Origin: Mycocentrospora acerina
Taxonomy: Eukaryota > Ascomycota > Dothideomycetes > Pleosporales
Direction: 5' to 3'
Assembly (NCBI GenBank): GCA_022701365.1
Contig: JAKUHH010000026.1
Location: 186,001 to 250,000 of the forward strand
Length of the DNA stretch: 64,000 nt
In this document: positions 11,183-21,940 of the stretch, one piece after another
Numbering within the stretch: the first letter of the stretch is position 1
How the letters are laid out: every line of letters starts with the position of its first letter
Position numbers and translations under genes: made by a program
The notes under the pieces: generated by a model
What the model saw: only the letters and a program-made list of their open reading frames with translations
Told to the model about the DNA's origin: nothing
Database searches by the model: none

Positions 11183-11434
11183 ATGCAGCCCTCGCGCGCC
11201 CGCCGCCAGTTTGCGCTCCGCCTCGCGCAACGAAAAGCACAACTCGAATCGAATTTTGCACAGGGGGGAAACGACCATGATGATGGGGGTGGGGGAGAGG
11301 AGGAGGAGAAAACACAGGAACAGGAGGAGAGGGAGGGACATCAGCGGTTCGCGAGAATGTTTGAGGGAATTGATTCTTCAAGTGAGGAAGAGGATGAGGA
11401 GGAGGATGATCAAAGGGGGAGAGTTGTGGTCTGA
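11183..11434 (+). CDS. Possible small highly charged protein, function unknown
   Basis: An 83-residue ORF with ATG at 11183 and TGA at 11432. The first 20 residues are basic (SRARRQFALRLAQRK); the rest is Gly/Glu/Asp-rich with SSSEEEDEEEDD near the end. The leader-like sequence upstream favours a transcribed gene. The low complexity means the frame could be fortuitous or only the first exon of a longer gene (a GTAAGG follows just after the stop). I recognise no family. Confidence 0.3.
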   Translation: MQPSRARRQFALRLAQRKAQLESNFAQGGNDHDDGGGGEEEEKTQEQEEREGHQRFARMFEGIDSSSEEEDEEEDDQRGRVVV

Positions 11435-11547
11435 TGAGGAAGGTAAGGGGAGAGTTGGGGATATGGTTATAGTCAGGAGGACTAGATGGATGGATGGATG
11501 GATAGGTCTATTCGTAATGTCATGAAGCTGAAACGTGGATATCAAGT

Positions 11548-12808
11548 CTACCAGCTGGCTATTTGCTTGCTCCTGTCAAACCCACCTCTTAGCTGTCTCT
11601 CCGGCTTAACAAGCTTGCCCTGCAACACGGTGTATCTAATGATGTTCTCGCAGTCCTCTGGCCGCACGCGCGCAAGCCATATGCACTGTGCCGCCTCGCC
11701 CTTAGCATCAACCTCCTCCTTGTCCACATCTAGCACCACCTCGCCGCCCTTGTGGTCCTCGATCTTCAGCTCCTGCAACACCTCCTGCACGCCATTTGCG
11801 TGGCCGTTGGCCTCGCGCGGGTGCTCGACTACCGATGAGTGTCGGTAAATCATCACGTTTGCAGAGAACTTGTGGCCCCCGACGTGGCTGATGAAGTATA
11901 TCCCCACACCTCCTGGACGTTCGTCGTGCAGATCGCGGTACAGGCCTAGGGGCCGGAGGTGGCGCTCAAATTCGCGGCGCAGGAGCGGCGCAGATTGGCC
12001 GCAGCGCGCGTCGCGAGTTTTTTGGCTGCACATGAGGATGAGGTATTTGTGGGGACATGGGCGGGCAGTGAGACGTGGTGGGGATAGTGTGGGTGGGATG
12101 GTGGTCGAGGTTGCGGGTAAAGGCTCTTCCGGAACAGTCGAGAAAGTTGCAGGATTAGAATGGAGGGGCTGTGCGTTTGTTGGGCTGGCGTTGACGAATC
12201 TTGTAATGAGTTCGGGGGTGTTTGCGGGTGTGACGTTGTCGATGAAGTGCCAGGCGGGGAGGAGGAGGACGGTCGAGGATGTGTCCGAATGCGAGGGGAC
12301 GGGTATGTCCGAGGCGGAGAGCATGAGTTTCTGCGCGCGAGTCTGTCAGCTTTTGCTGCCTTCTGAATTGAATGCGGTATTGCGCAGTTGGAGGAATACG
12401 CACCCCGTTGCTGGGCTTCACTACCCCCCTGTCCACGGCCTCCATGATGCTGCCCTTCTCATCTGCAACATCGCGCACCCAGTCCGTCTTCCCCGTTGCG
12501 ACAATCAGGTGCGTGCTCCATCCCTTGACGTGGCCATACAGCTCTTCGGTCTCGTCAATGTCAAATTTGCGCGGGTACTTGATTGTGCATGTCGCACAGT
12601 CGTGTAAGCAGTCGTCGCCATCTACAGCCGGATCGGTGTTGGGGAACAAATGCTCCGTCTTGGTTGCTGTGGAAAACTCGCCATTGCTCTTCACGGTCGG
12701 GACTTCAGACGAAGAGCCCAGCGAGGTGAGTTTGTAAGAGAGGTTTCTGAGCAAGGCCGTCATTCTGTAGGCGTTTAGAGGCTTGGGGAGAGGATTTGCG
12801 CCCGTCAT
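11548..12808 (-). CDS. Sucrase/ferredoxin-like protein of the Apd1/Aim32 family ([2Fe-2S], thioredoxin fold)
   Basis: Two exons, 12808-12404 and 12330-11548, with a 73-bp intron (GTGCGT donor, CGCGCAG acceptor), give 395 residues. The N-terminal half has a Cys cluster C67-x3-C71-x2-C74 in DDCLHDCATCTIKYP. The C-terminal thioredoxin-like half shows the bis-Cys/bis-His cluster site: CSQKTRDARC (C-x8-C) and HVGGHKFSANV (H-x3-H). This arrangement is known for yeast Apd1 and Aim32. Aim32 is mitochondrial and Apd1 cytosolic; I cannot decide between them. The frame stays open upstream to 12946 with a basic stretch (FLRRGLRKQQ) that could be a targeting peptide, but it starts only with GTG. I therefore take ATG 12808; ATG 12763 is also possible. 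Confidence 0.85.
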
Positions 12809-13152
12809 GGCAAAATTGGTGGGCTCGCTATCTTTGTATCTGATTAGATTTGCCAAGCCGCGGAATGTGGGCGCGATGACGAGCTGCTGCTTGCGTAAAC
12901 CACGACGCAAGAATTTGGAAAGAGTGCAGCTGGAACACGGAAACACTCTGCGTATGACGCGATAGAGCTAATATATGCGTGCTCTTGAGCTATTTCTTTC
13001 CTTGTCTTCGGCCTGTCAGCAAGAGCGAATAGCGCAACCGGTTGCTCGGACTTGTGGACTTCTCCGAGCATTGTCTCGGCGTTATCCCTCCACAGCCGCA
13101 TGAGTACGCATCATCCCCGTCACGACGCGTCGACGCGTCCATCCCGTGACTA
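12809..13152. other. Divergent promoter between the Aim32-like gene and the 13.15-kb gene
   Basis: 344 bp between the two start codons. An open minus-strand frame crosses part of it but has no ATG supporting an N-terminal extension of the Aim32-like protein. Confidence 0.5.
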
Positions 13153-14316
13153 ATGAGGCTGAAAACACTAAACGGTGCGCCTCTATTTGAGCAGCTGGAC
13201 TTCAGCGAGGGTGCGCTTCTCAGCACCGATAAATGCCATGCGTTCGACGCCTCAATCTGGCATTTTGCTTTCGATGAGGAACAAACAGTTGAATTTAAAT
13301 GGCGGCATCTCGCTGCCAAGAACTCACGCCTGCACACTGGATGGTCACAGCCCTATCTTCCCGGAGACAGTCGTGCAGCCTCAGACCTCTCATTCTCAAT
13401 TCCTAATATCCAACAGCCTTCGGAGCTGTTAGAATTCGAAACCAGTGTTCTCGACGGCACGGCAGCCACATTCCCGGAAGATGAATCCGGAGTTGATGGC
13501 TACCTTGAGCACTCACTCATCTTCCATAGCAATCTTGTCTCTTCCCAGATTGCACAAGAAACGGCTGCTGACAACACTGTCTCTTCCTCATCGTTTTTGA
13601 CAACTTCTTTTGGAACTACCATGTCCGAGCCCAGCAGTCCCTCAGGGGTTAATGAGAACGCAATAATCCTGCAAGTTCCCACCACATTAGCCGTGACACC
13701 ATTGGGATCCCTACCCAGCGCCCTGCACCTTCGCTCGATCTATCCTCAAACGCCAACACCAAATCTACTATGTGTCCTGATGACAACTCCCGAACGCCGA
13801 GAGGTTTTCGTTCGCAAAGGTGGGTACAAGATGAATCTGTGGGAGATCACAGTAGCAGACGATACAAATTCTGGTTTTAAGGTTTCCTTCTGGTTGCGTC
13901 CCCCCCGGGAGTCGAACAATGAGCAGACCAATGCTCAATCATTACTCCTTCAGACTTTGGAGCGTGCTAGAGTTAGCAACATTCTCCTTCTCCGCAACAT
14001 AGCGCTCACTTCCTTCCGCGATACTGTCTATGGCCAATCTTTGAATTCAGCCATTACACGGGCCAGAACAACGATTGATATTCTGATGAGTGATGATGGA
14101 GTGTCCATCGGTCAATTTGGTGTTCTCCCTGCGGCAGTTGTAGAGATGTTTCTGAGAGTCAAGAGATGGGCAAGAACACATGTTGCTGCGGATAGAGCAA
14201 CCTCGAGAAAGAGGAAAGGAAGTTCAGCAAAAAGAGGCAGGTCGACAAAGCGATCATCTAGTGGAACCCCCCCATACGATGATTCTCTACCTCCGGACAC
14301 TATGGAAGCTTTGTGA
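13153..14316 (+). CDS. Unrecognised protein, possible OB-fold nucleic-acid-binding factor
   Basis: A single-exon ORF of 387 residues from ATG 13153. Residues ~1-70 form a compact-looking region with several aromatic residues. A Ser/Thr/Glu-rich disordered stretch follows (about 85-185). A second folded region at ~190-345 contains LLCVLMTTPERREVFVRKGGYKM, then VSFWLRPP, then NILLLRNIALTSFRDTVYGQSL. A 'strand - LLLRN - FRD - VYGQS' pattern of this kind is what one sees in OB-fold DNA-binding proteins, but I cannot prove it. The C-terminus is strongly basic (SRKRKGSSAKRGRSTKR), a likely nuclear localisation signal or nucleic-acid-binding tail. It is divergent from the Aim32-like gene. Confidence 0.7.
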   Translation: MRLKTLNGAPLFEQLDFSEGALLSTDKCHAFDASIWHFAFDEEQTVEFKWRHLAAKNSRLHTGWSQPYLPGDSRAASDLSFSIPNIQQPSELLEFETSVLDGTAATFPEDESGVDGYLEHSLIFHSNLVSSQIAQETAADNTVSSSSFLTTSFGTTMSEPSSPSGVNENAIILQVPTTLAVTPLGSLPSALHLRSIYPQTPTPNLLCVLMTTPERREVFVRKGGYKMNLWEITVADDTNSGFKVSFWLRPPRESNNEQTNAQSLLLQTLERARVSNILLLRNIALTSFRDTVYGQSLNSAITRARTTIDILMSDDGVSIGQFGVLPAAVVEMFLRVKRWARTHVAADRATSRKRKGSSAKRGRSTKRSSSGTPPYDDSLPPDTMEAL

Positions 14317-15304
14317 GATCACTCGGCAACCAAGAGCGGGATCTAAGCAACCAAGCACAGCCTCCCGGAAATACCCACAATGACGCGGAAATTTCAGTTC
14401 GCATTGAGCCTTACGCAATGCTGCTCCAGCAGCGGGGAATTTGTTTCACCTCTCAGTACACATCACTAGGTCCATCGACATTGCTCACGCAGTCTCTGGC
14501 TCCTATCACAATGAAGATGCACTGGTATATATCTCACTGACATGTTCAAATAATGAGCACATTCGGCAACATCGGAAGTTTCAATACACTGATGCCTGCG
14601 ATCATCGTGTCAATGCCGATGGCCCGTGCACCAACACTGCCAGTTCACCACCAAAGCATCTTTGCCCGACATGCTGCTTTCTCAAGGAGTACTTTTGGTG
14701 TGACTTTGTTCTATCTCATATTCAGTCTTGGAAATGGATCACCTTGAAAGAGGTGACTAGAGTACTCAATAATAGGTACATTTGAATATTGTCCATATAA
14801 TCACCAAAGCATTATTAGTCTGATCACCAACGTCTTCCTGGTACCTTCTTTTTCAAAACTACAACCTCATGATTTTGCACCGCCCCCGCGATATTGCACA
14901 CTGATAGGTCGCTTGTTCGATTTACTGGTTCTTGGCGGTGGTATGGGATGAAACCAAACATGTTTCGCGCGCTATCATGTCCACAGGGGTTGCTGAATAG
15001 GTCGTCGAGGATTCTTACAGTCACTGCCTGTCAGTTAGCGGCTAATGCTTTATTGCATGAAATAATCACAGCATGTCAGACGCGGAAAGCGGGGCCAATG
15101 GCCTTTTGCGTCTGCTCTTCATCTAAGGTGTCTATTATAATGGCCTGCATTTCTCCTGCTGGGACGATTTCACCGCGGATCCCGCTCGTCCTGTCTTTCC
15201 TTCAGTCCTAGCGACACACACTCTTTCTTCCAGTACTACATTCTCACTTTCGCTTCTTGTGCTTTTTTGGTTGACCCAACTACGTTCTTTACCGTCCGGC
15301 TACG
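14317..15304. other. Intergenic, tyrosinase promoter region
   Basis: 988 bp without a supported gene. A TATTATAA element lies near 15131-15140, about 170 bp before the tyrosinase ATG, and a pyrimidine-rich leader fills 15190-15300. Confidence 0.4.
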
Positions 15305-17674
15305 ATGAAGTCTTTCATTCTCTCTGTTTCGGCATTTGCCATCTTACTTTCACTTTTCGAAAATGTGCAAGCTGCATCCAACTCCACCAACGGTCCTTCA
15401 TGTGGAGTGGCGAAGGCTGATACCAGCTTTTTTAGCGTTGTTGGTGTGCAAGGAACTGGCGTGCACCCGCGACAAGAGCTTCGAGAGCTCGAAAAAAACT
15501 CCGAGTTGTGGAACATCTTTCTGCAGGCTTTTGCTCGTTTCCAGGCCGCAGATCAAGATACTAAACTCTCTTACTACCAGGTCGCAGGTATGTTATATGT
15601 TATTAGGTATCGTCTGCCGCTAATTTGACCAGGTATACATGGTGTTCCGTTCGGACAATGGGATGGCGTGACAGGCTTGAAAGGCCAGGAAATGATGGGC
15701 TATTGCCCTCATGTGAGTAACATGTTTGGATCATGGCACAGGCCTTATCTCGCGTTGTTCGAGCAGGTGCTCCATGATCGTGCTATGGACATTGCGAAAG
15801 AATATGCTGTGGGTGAGGCTAGGGACAAGGCGATGTCGATTGCCGACAAAGTCCGTTTACCTTATTGGGACTGGGCCATGAACCCATCAAACAATGAGGA
15901 GGGTTCCATGCCAGCCTGTCTTCGACGTCCTATGGCGACAGTGACATTCCCTAATGGAACTACGGGTGAAATCCCCAATCCTTTGTACCGTTACGAGTTC
16001 CACCCCCTGAAGTATGATGATTTCGCGCCTCTGGTAAGTACACTATAATAATAGCTTCTCGATAAGGCAAGCTCAGCTGACTCTATGACAGAGCGAATTT
16101 CAGTATAAAAACTGGAACTACACTCGAAGAAACCCACTCGACGGCTTTGCAGCCAACGCAACAAGTCGTAATGATGAGTCTGCGGAGCGCATAAACAAGC
16201 AACAGCCGAACAACAGAGATATGCTCTACAAACTTCTCACTACCTATCAGCCCTTCAACCAAGTGAGCAACAAAGCTAGTGGGGGCACTGTTGGCAATTT
16301 TGAGACTCTCCATGACGGTATTCACAACACATTTGGACTAGGCCATATGGGCATTGTTGAAGTGTCTGCTTTCGACCCCGTCTTTTGGTTTCATCATTGG
16401 TACGAACAAAATTATTATTTTTCAAGATTGCGACACTAATTCTTTGCAGCAACATGGATCGCCTCATTGCTTTGTACCAATATCGCTACCCTGATACATG
16501 GGTCGAGGATGCCGAGCAAGTCAAGGGAACATTCACTACCCTTAAAGGCAGTATTCAAGGACCTGCTTCACCACTCGCACCATTCCACATGAACGCTAAA
16601 GGTGATATGTGGACTTCAACGACGTCCCGAAACTGGACCTCTTTTGGATACACATACCCTGATCTTATGATGAATCCCACGAATGAAACATTCACATCGA
16701 CTCTTAACAGCCTCTACAAGCCAGTTATTCAGGGCTTGAACAGTACTAACACTACTACTCCTGTCGCTGGAAATACCAACACTACTGTGGAAGTGACAGA
16801 CTGGTTATGCGAGGTCAATATGCCCACTGACATACAAATTTCTTACTCTGTGCGCGCCTTCCTTGGCGAGCCGGACGCCGACCCTAAGAACTGGCCTACC
16901 GACGCAAACTACGTCGGTCAGCTCGCATCCATGTCCTCCCCACGCATGAGCTCTGATGTTGTCGTCACAGGCAACATCGTGCTTACAGAAAAGCTTGCGC
17001 AGAAGTACGCCTCTGGAGAACTCAAGAGCCTCGAAAAAGCAGAAGTACAAGCCTACCTCAAAGCTAACTTCAGTTGGCGCATCCAAGCCCTCGACTTCAG
17101 CGAGATCCCGCGAAACAACCCACCTGCTGGACTCAACGTTACCGTATTCAGCGTACCAGTCAAGGTCCCCGAGTCAGACACCGAGGTTCCAACCTGGATT
17201 GGCGACATCGAGTACAAGGACGATATCGAAGGTAACCCACCAGTCTACGACGGTCCTGGGATCGATGGTACAAACTTCACCCTTCCAGTGGGCGCTGAGG
17301 GCGGCCACTGGAACAGCAGCTCCCACGAGTTCGTGTGGAACAACGCTACTGGCCCTGAGTCTGTTGTTGAGAACGAGACCGAGACGGCTGTCATCACCGA
17401 GTATGTGACGTTGTGGCCTTCTGCAACGTCAACACTGATAGCTGTCGAATCTGCGGAGTCGATCGCTAGCGCCTCTTCGGCTGCGGGCGAGACAGATGTT
17501 GTGGGCTTGACGTCAATTTTGACTGAGTATGTGACAGTTCAGCCTTCTGCTACATCTACACCGGTAGTGTCATTGGTGACGAGCGTTGCGACAGAAGCGC
17601 CCAAGCCCACGACTCATGATGTTAGGACTAGGTTAGTCACGTCAGTTATTATGGAGTATGTCACTGTGGGTTGA
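15305..17674 (+). CDS. Secreted tyrosinase (type-3 copper polyphenol oxidase)
   Basis: Four exons, 15305-15587, 15633-16033, 16092-16399 and 16450-17674, with introns of 45, 58 and 50 bp, encode 738 residues. A signal peptide covers about 1-23 (MKSFILSVSAFAILLSL...VQA). The CuA site has His97 (IHGVPFGQWDG), His121 (CPH) and His130 (SWHRPYLALFEQ). The CuB site has His302 and His306 (HDGIHNTFG) and His329/330 in FWFHHCNMDRL. Several N-x-S/T sites occur. After the catalytic core comes a long C-terminal part ending in a Ser/Thr-rich region with repeated EYVT...PSATST motifs. It would oxidise phenols to quinones, as in melanin formation or substrate browning. Three splices are needed to assemble the copper sites; the last one lies inside the HHC codon series. 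Confidence 0.93.
15588..15632 (+). other. Tyrosinase intron 1
   Basis: 45 bp, GTATGT donor, TTTGACCAG acceptor. The join rebuilds QVAG-IHGVPFGQW with CuA His97. Confidence 0.85.
16034..16091 (+). other. Tyrosinase intron 2
   Basis: 58 bp, GTAAGT donor, AGCTGAC branch, GACAG acceptor. The join gives FAPL-SEFQYKNW. Confidence 0.85.
16400..16449 (+). other. Tyrosinase intron 3
   Basis: 50 bp, GTACGA donor, CACTAAT branch, TTGCAG acceptor. The splice falls within the Cys codon of FHHCNMDR, directly at the CuB site. Confidence 0.85.
17405..17670 (+). repeat. Degenerate Ser/Thr repeat in the tyrosinase tail
   Basis: The encoded tail carries TEYVTLWPSATSTL, then TEYVTVQPSATSTP, then a shortened MEYVTVG at the very end: three copies of a degenerate module spaced ~40-45 residues apart. 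This resembles glycosylated stalks of fungal cell-wall proteins. Confidence 0.6.
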
Positions 17675-18478
17675 GTGATGGGGCGACTCGGATTTGAGGG
17701 ATCTTGTCTGTAGCACTCGTGTTACAAATCCATGTCTGCCAACTCCCTAGTTGTTGTTGGGTTTGTAGATGTTGGCCACAATCGCATTCTGAGGACATCG
17801 TTCTTCTACATCCCCGAGTGGCTTTGGAAGGAGGTAGTAGATTGTAACAAGGATAACATTTTTAACAATAAAACTATCCATGTATATCCGATGTTCGTTC
17901 TGTTTGCTGTTCTTTGAACTTGAGCTCTTGCTCTATTAAACCCATGTCTAGTAGAGAACATGTACGATTCCCACTCTTCAGCAGGAGAATTCCTGCATTC
18001 TCACTGCCCTTAATTTGACACATAGAATGACTAAATACTATGTGCACGCAACTCGCAAGGCCTCATGGTATCAGATGGTCATAGTATGGCGGAGTTGAGC
18101 CATTACATGCCGCAGGATATTCATGTCCACCACTTGGCCGCTACCTTTAAAAATTTCACGCCGATCTCAGTGCACAGGTGGGAGCCAAGAATTTGTTAGA
18201 AGGAGAATGATTGCTAGACACGGGTACATAACAACGCTGTTGTTGATGCTAAGTCTATATATTGCGGAAGAGCGTAGCCTTTAGCAAAGGCACGAGTGTG
18301 GCTTCTAGACTATTCTGATTTTAGCTGTGTACGGAAAAGTGATTGTGACTCTTTAGGCTGATGATGCCGGACATTCTAAGAGTGCAAGCTTTTTGCCAGG
18401 CCAGATCACACTCTTCAGCATTGTACTGCTGTGACGATGACAAGAATCAATAATGACCGCTCATCCTGTGTTCATCCT
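17675..18478. other. Intergenic, convergent 3' ends
   Basis: 804 bp between the tyrosinase stop and the stop of the minus-strand membrane protein gene. No gene or element recognised. Confidence 0.5.
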
Positions 18479-19644
18479 TCAACGACGCCGAGTTCCAGCA
18501 TCGATGCTTGAGTCAGCCACGGCGGTGCTCGACCCAACGTTCAGCCTTCCGTCTTGCTTTCCTGCAGAACCCTTCGTAAGACTGCCAACCCCTTTTCCCT
18601 GCAACTTCCACCAGCAGATCCATGTAATCCAGCAGAATATAACATCAAACCCCACGCTGCTTACAGCCGGATGCTCTAGCAATGCTTCCCAAATCCCCTG
18701 GAATCCACTCACAGCGTATGCTCGAGCGGTAGTTCTGAACAACATGAGCGCGCCGGTGCCAAGAGCCGTTAGTTTCATGCTTGTGTAAATCCATTCGGTA
18801 AAATTCGCATTTGCATGGGCACTGGAGAAGCATCGCTCCGGAAGCAAGGCGCGAATGACTGGCAAGATCATCAGTGCGATATGGGGGGCTAAGAGGATGG
18901 GCATGAATGTCGGGGTGTGCCAGTAGATTTCATCTCCGAGAAGTCGGGCTGGAACCACGGTTGCGAGGAGAGATAGTAAAGTGACGAGCCAGGAACCTAG
19001 CCATTTTGGATTTTGGATCCTTGTAGCGGCTGGTGTTGGTGTCTGAGGACTAAGGAGGAGCGCGAGCAAGAAAAGATTTGTCGCGAAGCTGATGGCAACG
19101 ATTTGCCCGAGAAGCATGAATGCCCATGTATGTTTTATCCCTCGGCGAATTCCTGCTTTGTCAACTTTGCTTGTAGTAGTTGAGGACGACAGTACATACC
19201 TGGATGTTCCAAATAAAGTCCGAGCCCTAGAGCGAAAAAGAAGATCTGACTAGACCACCAGTATCGCGTCTCGCCAACAATTACCGTCTCCCATGCCTCT
19301 TTAAACAGTGAGGTTTCTTTGAGCCATAGGCCCCAGTGTTTCTGCTGTGGATTTAAAGCATAATGCGAACGTGATGCGAACCATGTCTGGTACGAGGACT
19401 GGAAATAGCGTATCATGAACCCCCAGGTGGTGAGTAGGCTACCTGCAGCCAACGCAGCGAACAGCCGCACATGTTGGTTTGGTGGTGATTGTGCTGTTTT
19501 TGATTTCTGGAGTACGGTCGAGTTTCGAACAAGCTTTGATATGATGTAGACTGATAAGAAGAGACAGGTTCCCATGTACGACCAGAAAATGAGATAGGGC
19601 CGAGTGTTGGTGGTGGCCACCTCGGGTAATGTAGGCTGGGTCAT
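18479..19644 (-). CDS. Polytopic membrane protein of unknown function
   Basis: Two exons, 19644-19200 and 19152-18479, with a 47-bp intron (GTATGT donor, AAGCAG acceptor), give 372 residues. The splice joins LYLEHPG to IRRGIKHTWAFMLLGQIVAIS. I see about eight hydrophobic segments: LIFWSYMGTCLFLSVYII, LFAALAAGSLLTTWGFMI, WSSQIFFFALGLGLYL, WAFMLLGQIVAISFATNLFLLALLL, WLVTLLSLLATVVP, FMPILLAPHIALMILPVI, LTALGTGALMLF and FDVIFCWITWICWW. The C-terminus is polar and likely cytosolic. The frame is open upstream of 19644 but only to a GTG, so ATG 19644 is preferred. I cannot assign a family or transport role. Confidence 0.75.
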
Positions 19645-20164
19645 GCTTTCGCTGCGGTATGTCTTAGGTCGAGAATCGCTCGAAATACCATCCCATGTCA
19701 CTCCAGGTTTTCCTCGGCATACTGTGTCGGGTGATACTCCAATCACACGTCATAGCGGTTCGATCGACCAGGGGTCTGCGGATGCAGAGTTTCCCCACAC
19801 CCTGTACACGTGCACCCTACGTCAGCCGATCCTAGCCATGTTCGCTTTGCTGCATTAACGGCCTTTGTTCTGGGATGTTCTTTGCGTCCTTTCCCCTGGG
19901 TGCGAAAGATCAAAAACTGTGCAGGCTTTTCTTTGCTCACCGCCTGTGATTGGTCTTTTTCAGGCCTTGATCCGGACGTCGCAATTGACTGGTGAAACAC
20001 GCGCTGGATGATGTCAGGCACTCGGACCCGCTAAAATTTCCTCGATCCATTGCTGTCAACTTGCTTCTTCACCGACATTCAAATCAACGAGCAGAACATC
20101 TCTCATTCAGTACCCTGGATACTTTCGCTGCAGAGTTGTTGCTAAAAATATTGCAACGCTGACA
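19645..20164. other. Divergent promoter between the membrane protein and the transporter
   Basis: 520 bp between the two start codons. A/C-rich leader just before 20165. No ORF supported. Confidence 0.5.
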
Positions 20165-21940
20165 ATGGCCGACACTCCACAAACACTAGCTGGTCATGAC
20201 CCAAAGGAGGCCAAAGTTCTGCGCCAACATCTGGATCCAGCGTATCAATTCACAGCCGACTTCGACGCAGAAACGCCTGCTGCTGAGGACGGAGCAAGTA
20301 CGAGTTCAGCACAGCAGGCTCCAGAGTCTTCGTTGCTGTTGCAAGGTGGCGACATCCACCGCGACCTTTACAAGATTGCCGCACAGGGCAAGCGCCAGAA
20401 ACTGCACCAACGAGCGGCAACCTTTTCGCACACCAATCACTACGCAGCTTCGGAATCAGATATTGAACACGATGCACTTCCTTTCTCGCAGCAGATGGCT
20501 CCAGGAGGGTTAAGAAGACAGTTTCTCCAGCGACAAAGCCAACGTGTTAGCTACATCTCGGAGCCTGTTACAAAGAATTTCATTTCCTTCCTGTCGTTGT
20601 ACGGTCAATTCGCCGGTGAAGATCTCGAGGAGACTGATGATGAGGCCATCGAGGATGAGGAAGAAGAGGAGGACCAGGCGCAAGCGCAAGAGCAGGGAGA
20701 GCGTCGGCCTTTGCTCGGCCGTCGACAAAGTTCGAAAAGACTAAGGGCGCAGGGCGATGCTGGACAGCTCAAGACGTTCTTTACCCTACTCAAAGCTTTC
20801 GTTGGTACTGGGATCATGTTCTTGCCCAAGGCTTTCAAGAACGGTGGTATGCTCTTCTCATCCATCACAATGCTTGTGGTTGCAGTGGTCACGTCGCTTT
20901 GTTTCGAACTACTCCTATCATGTAGGAAAAGGTATGGCGGTGGTGGTTACGGAGAGCTTGGACAAGCTATCAGCGGACCGAAGTTCCGAGCGCTTATTTT
21001 GATCTCAATTACCCTTTCCCAACTTGGTTTCGTTTGCGCCGGTCTCATCTTCACAGCAGACAACTTGGCATCATTCCTTGATGCTGTTACTCATACGAAG
21101 GATGCACCCCTCTCCACCAACGCTCTCATCGGTATTCAACTCATCATCTTAATTCCGATGTCATTTATTCGGAACATCTCCAAGCTTGGTCCCGCCGCTC
21201 TCCTGGCTGATATCTTCATTCTAATTGGCATATCCTACATATACGGATACGATTTCTCTGCCATTAGCAAGATGGGCGGTTTCCACCCGAGCATTGAACT
21301 CTTCAATCCCCGAGATTTCACCATGACTGTCGGCTCGGCTATCTTCACCTTCGAAGGCATCGGACTCATTCTCCCTATTCAATCGAGTATGAAGCAGCCA
21401 GAGCACTTCAGCAAGCTTCTTTACATTGTTATGCTCATCATCACAGTCGTTTTCACTTCCGTGGGTGTCCTTTGTTACGGAACATTCGGTGAACATGTCT
21501 CCGTCGAGGTCATCGACAACTTCCCTCAATCCAGCAAGCTCGTCAACGCCGTACAATTCCTCTACGCTTTAGCCGTTCTTGTCGGCACTCCAGTACAACT
21601 ATTCCCCGCCATGCGTAACATTGAGCTTAAAATCTTCGGTCGCGCATCTGGTAAACAAAGCAGTCTCACCAAGTGGAAGAAGAACGCTTTCCGAACCTCC
21701 CTCGTGTTGGTCACTGGTGTCATTGCGATAATGGGCGCGAGCAATCTCGACAAATTTGTTGCACTCATCGGAAGCTTTGCTTGTGTGCCCTTGGTTTACA
21801 TTTACCCAGCGTACATGCATTACAAGGGCATCGCTGAGCGTCCATGGGCAAAATTCGGAGATATTGCGATGATGGTCATTGGAGCCGTTGCTATGGTGTA
21901 CACAACGAGTGTCACACTTGCTAGGTGGAACGAGGCATAG
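20165..21940 (+). CDS. Vacuolar-type amino acid transporter (AVT3/AVT4-like, Aa_trans family)
   Basis: An intronless gene of 591 residues from ATG 20165. The N-terminal ~195 residues are cytosolic and disordered, with a strong acidic run (DLEETDDEAIEDEEEEED at about 155-172). The amino-acid/auxin permease domain follows from about residue 199 (LKTFFTLLKAFVGTGIMFLPKAF) to the end, with ~11 membrane segments. The long N-terminal tail and the K-A-F-x-G-T-G-I-x-F-L-P signature match Avt3/Avt4, proton-driven exporters of neutral and basic amino acids from the vacuole. Substrate is inferred from the family only. Confidence 0.9.
   Translation: MADTPQTLAGHDPKEAKVLRQHLDPAYQFTADFDAETPAAEDGASTSSAQQAPESSLLLQGGDIHRDLYKIAAQGKRQKLHQRAATFSHTNHYAASESDIEHDALPFSQQMAPGGLRRQFLQRQSQRVSYISEPVTKNFISFLSLYGQFAGEDLEETDDEAIEDEEEEEDQAQAQEQGERRPLLGRRQSSKRLRAQGDAGQLKTFFTLLKAFVGTGIMFLPKAFKNGGMLFSSITMLVVAVVTSLCFELLLSCRKRYGGGGYGELGQAISGPKFRALILISITLSQLGFVCAGLIFTADNLASFLDAVTHTKDAPLSTNALIGIQLIILIPMSFIRNISKLGPAALLADIFILIGISYIYGYDFSAISKMGGFHPSIELFNPRDFTMTVGSAIFTFEGIGLILPIQSSMKQPEHFSKLLYIVMLIITVVFTSVGVLCYGTFGEHVSVEVIDNFPQSSKLVNAVQFLYALAVLVGTPVQLFPAMRNIELKIFGRASGKQSSLTKWKKNAFRTSLVLVTGVIAIMGASNLDKFVALIGSFACVPLVYIYPAYMHYKGIAERPWAKFGDIAMMVIGAVAMVYTTSVTLARWNEA

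Noticed and set aside
12809..12946. 46-residue N-terminal extension of the Aim32-like protein
   Set aside because: It looks somewhat like a targeting peptide but has no ATG start in frame (only GTG); kept only as a possibility for an extra exon.
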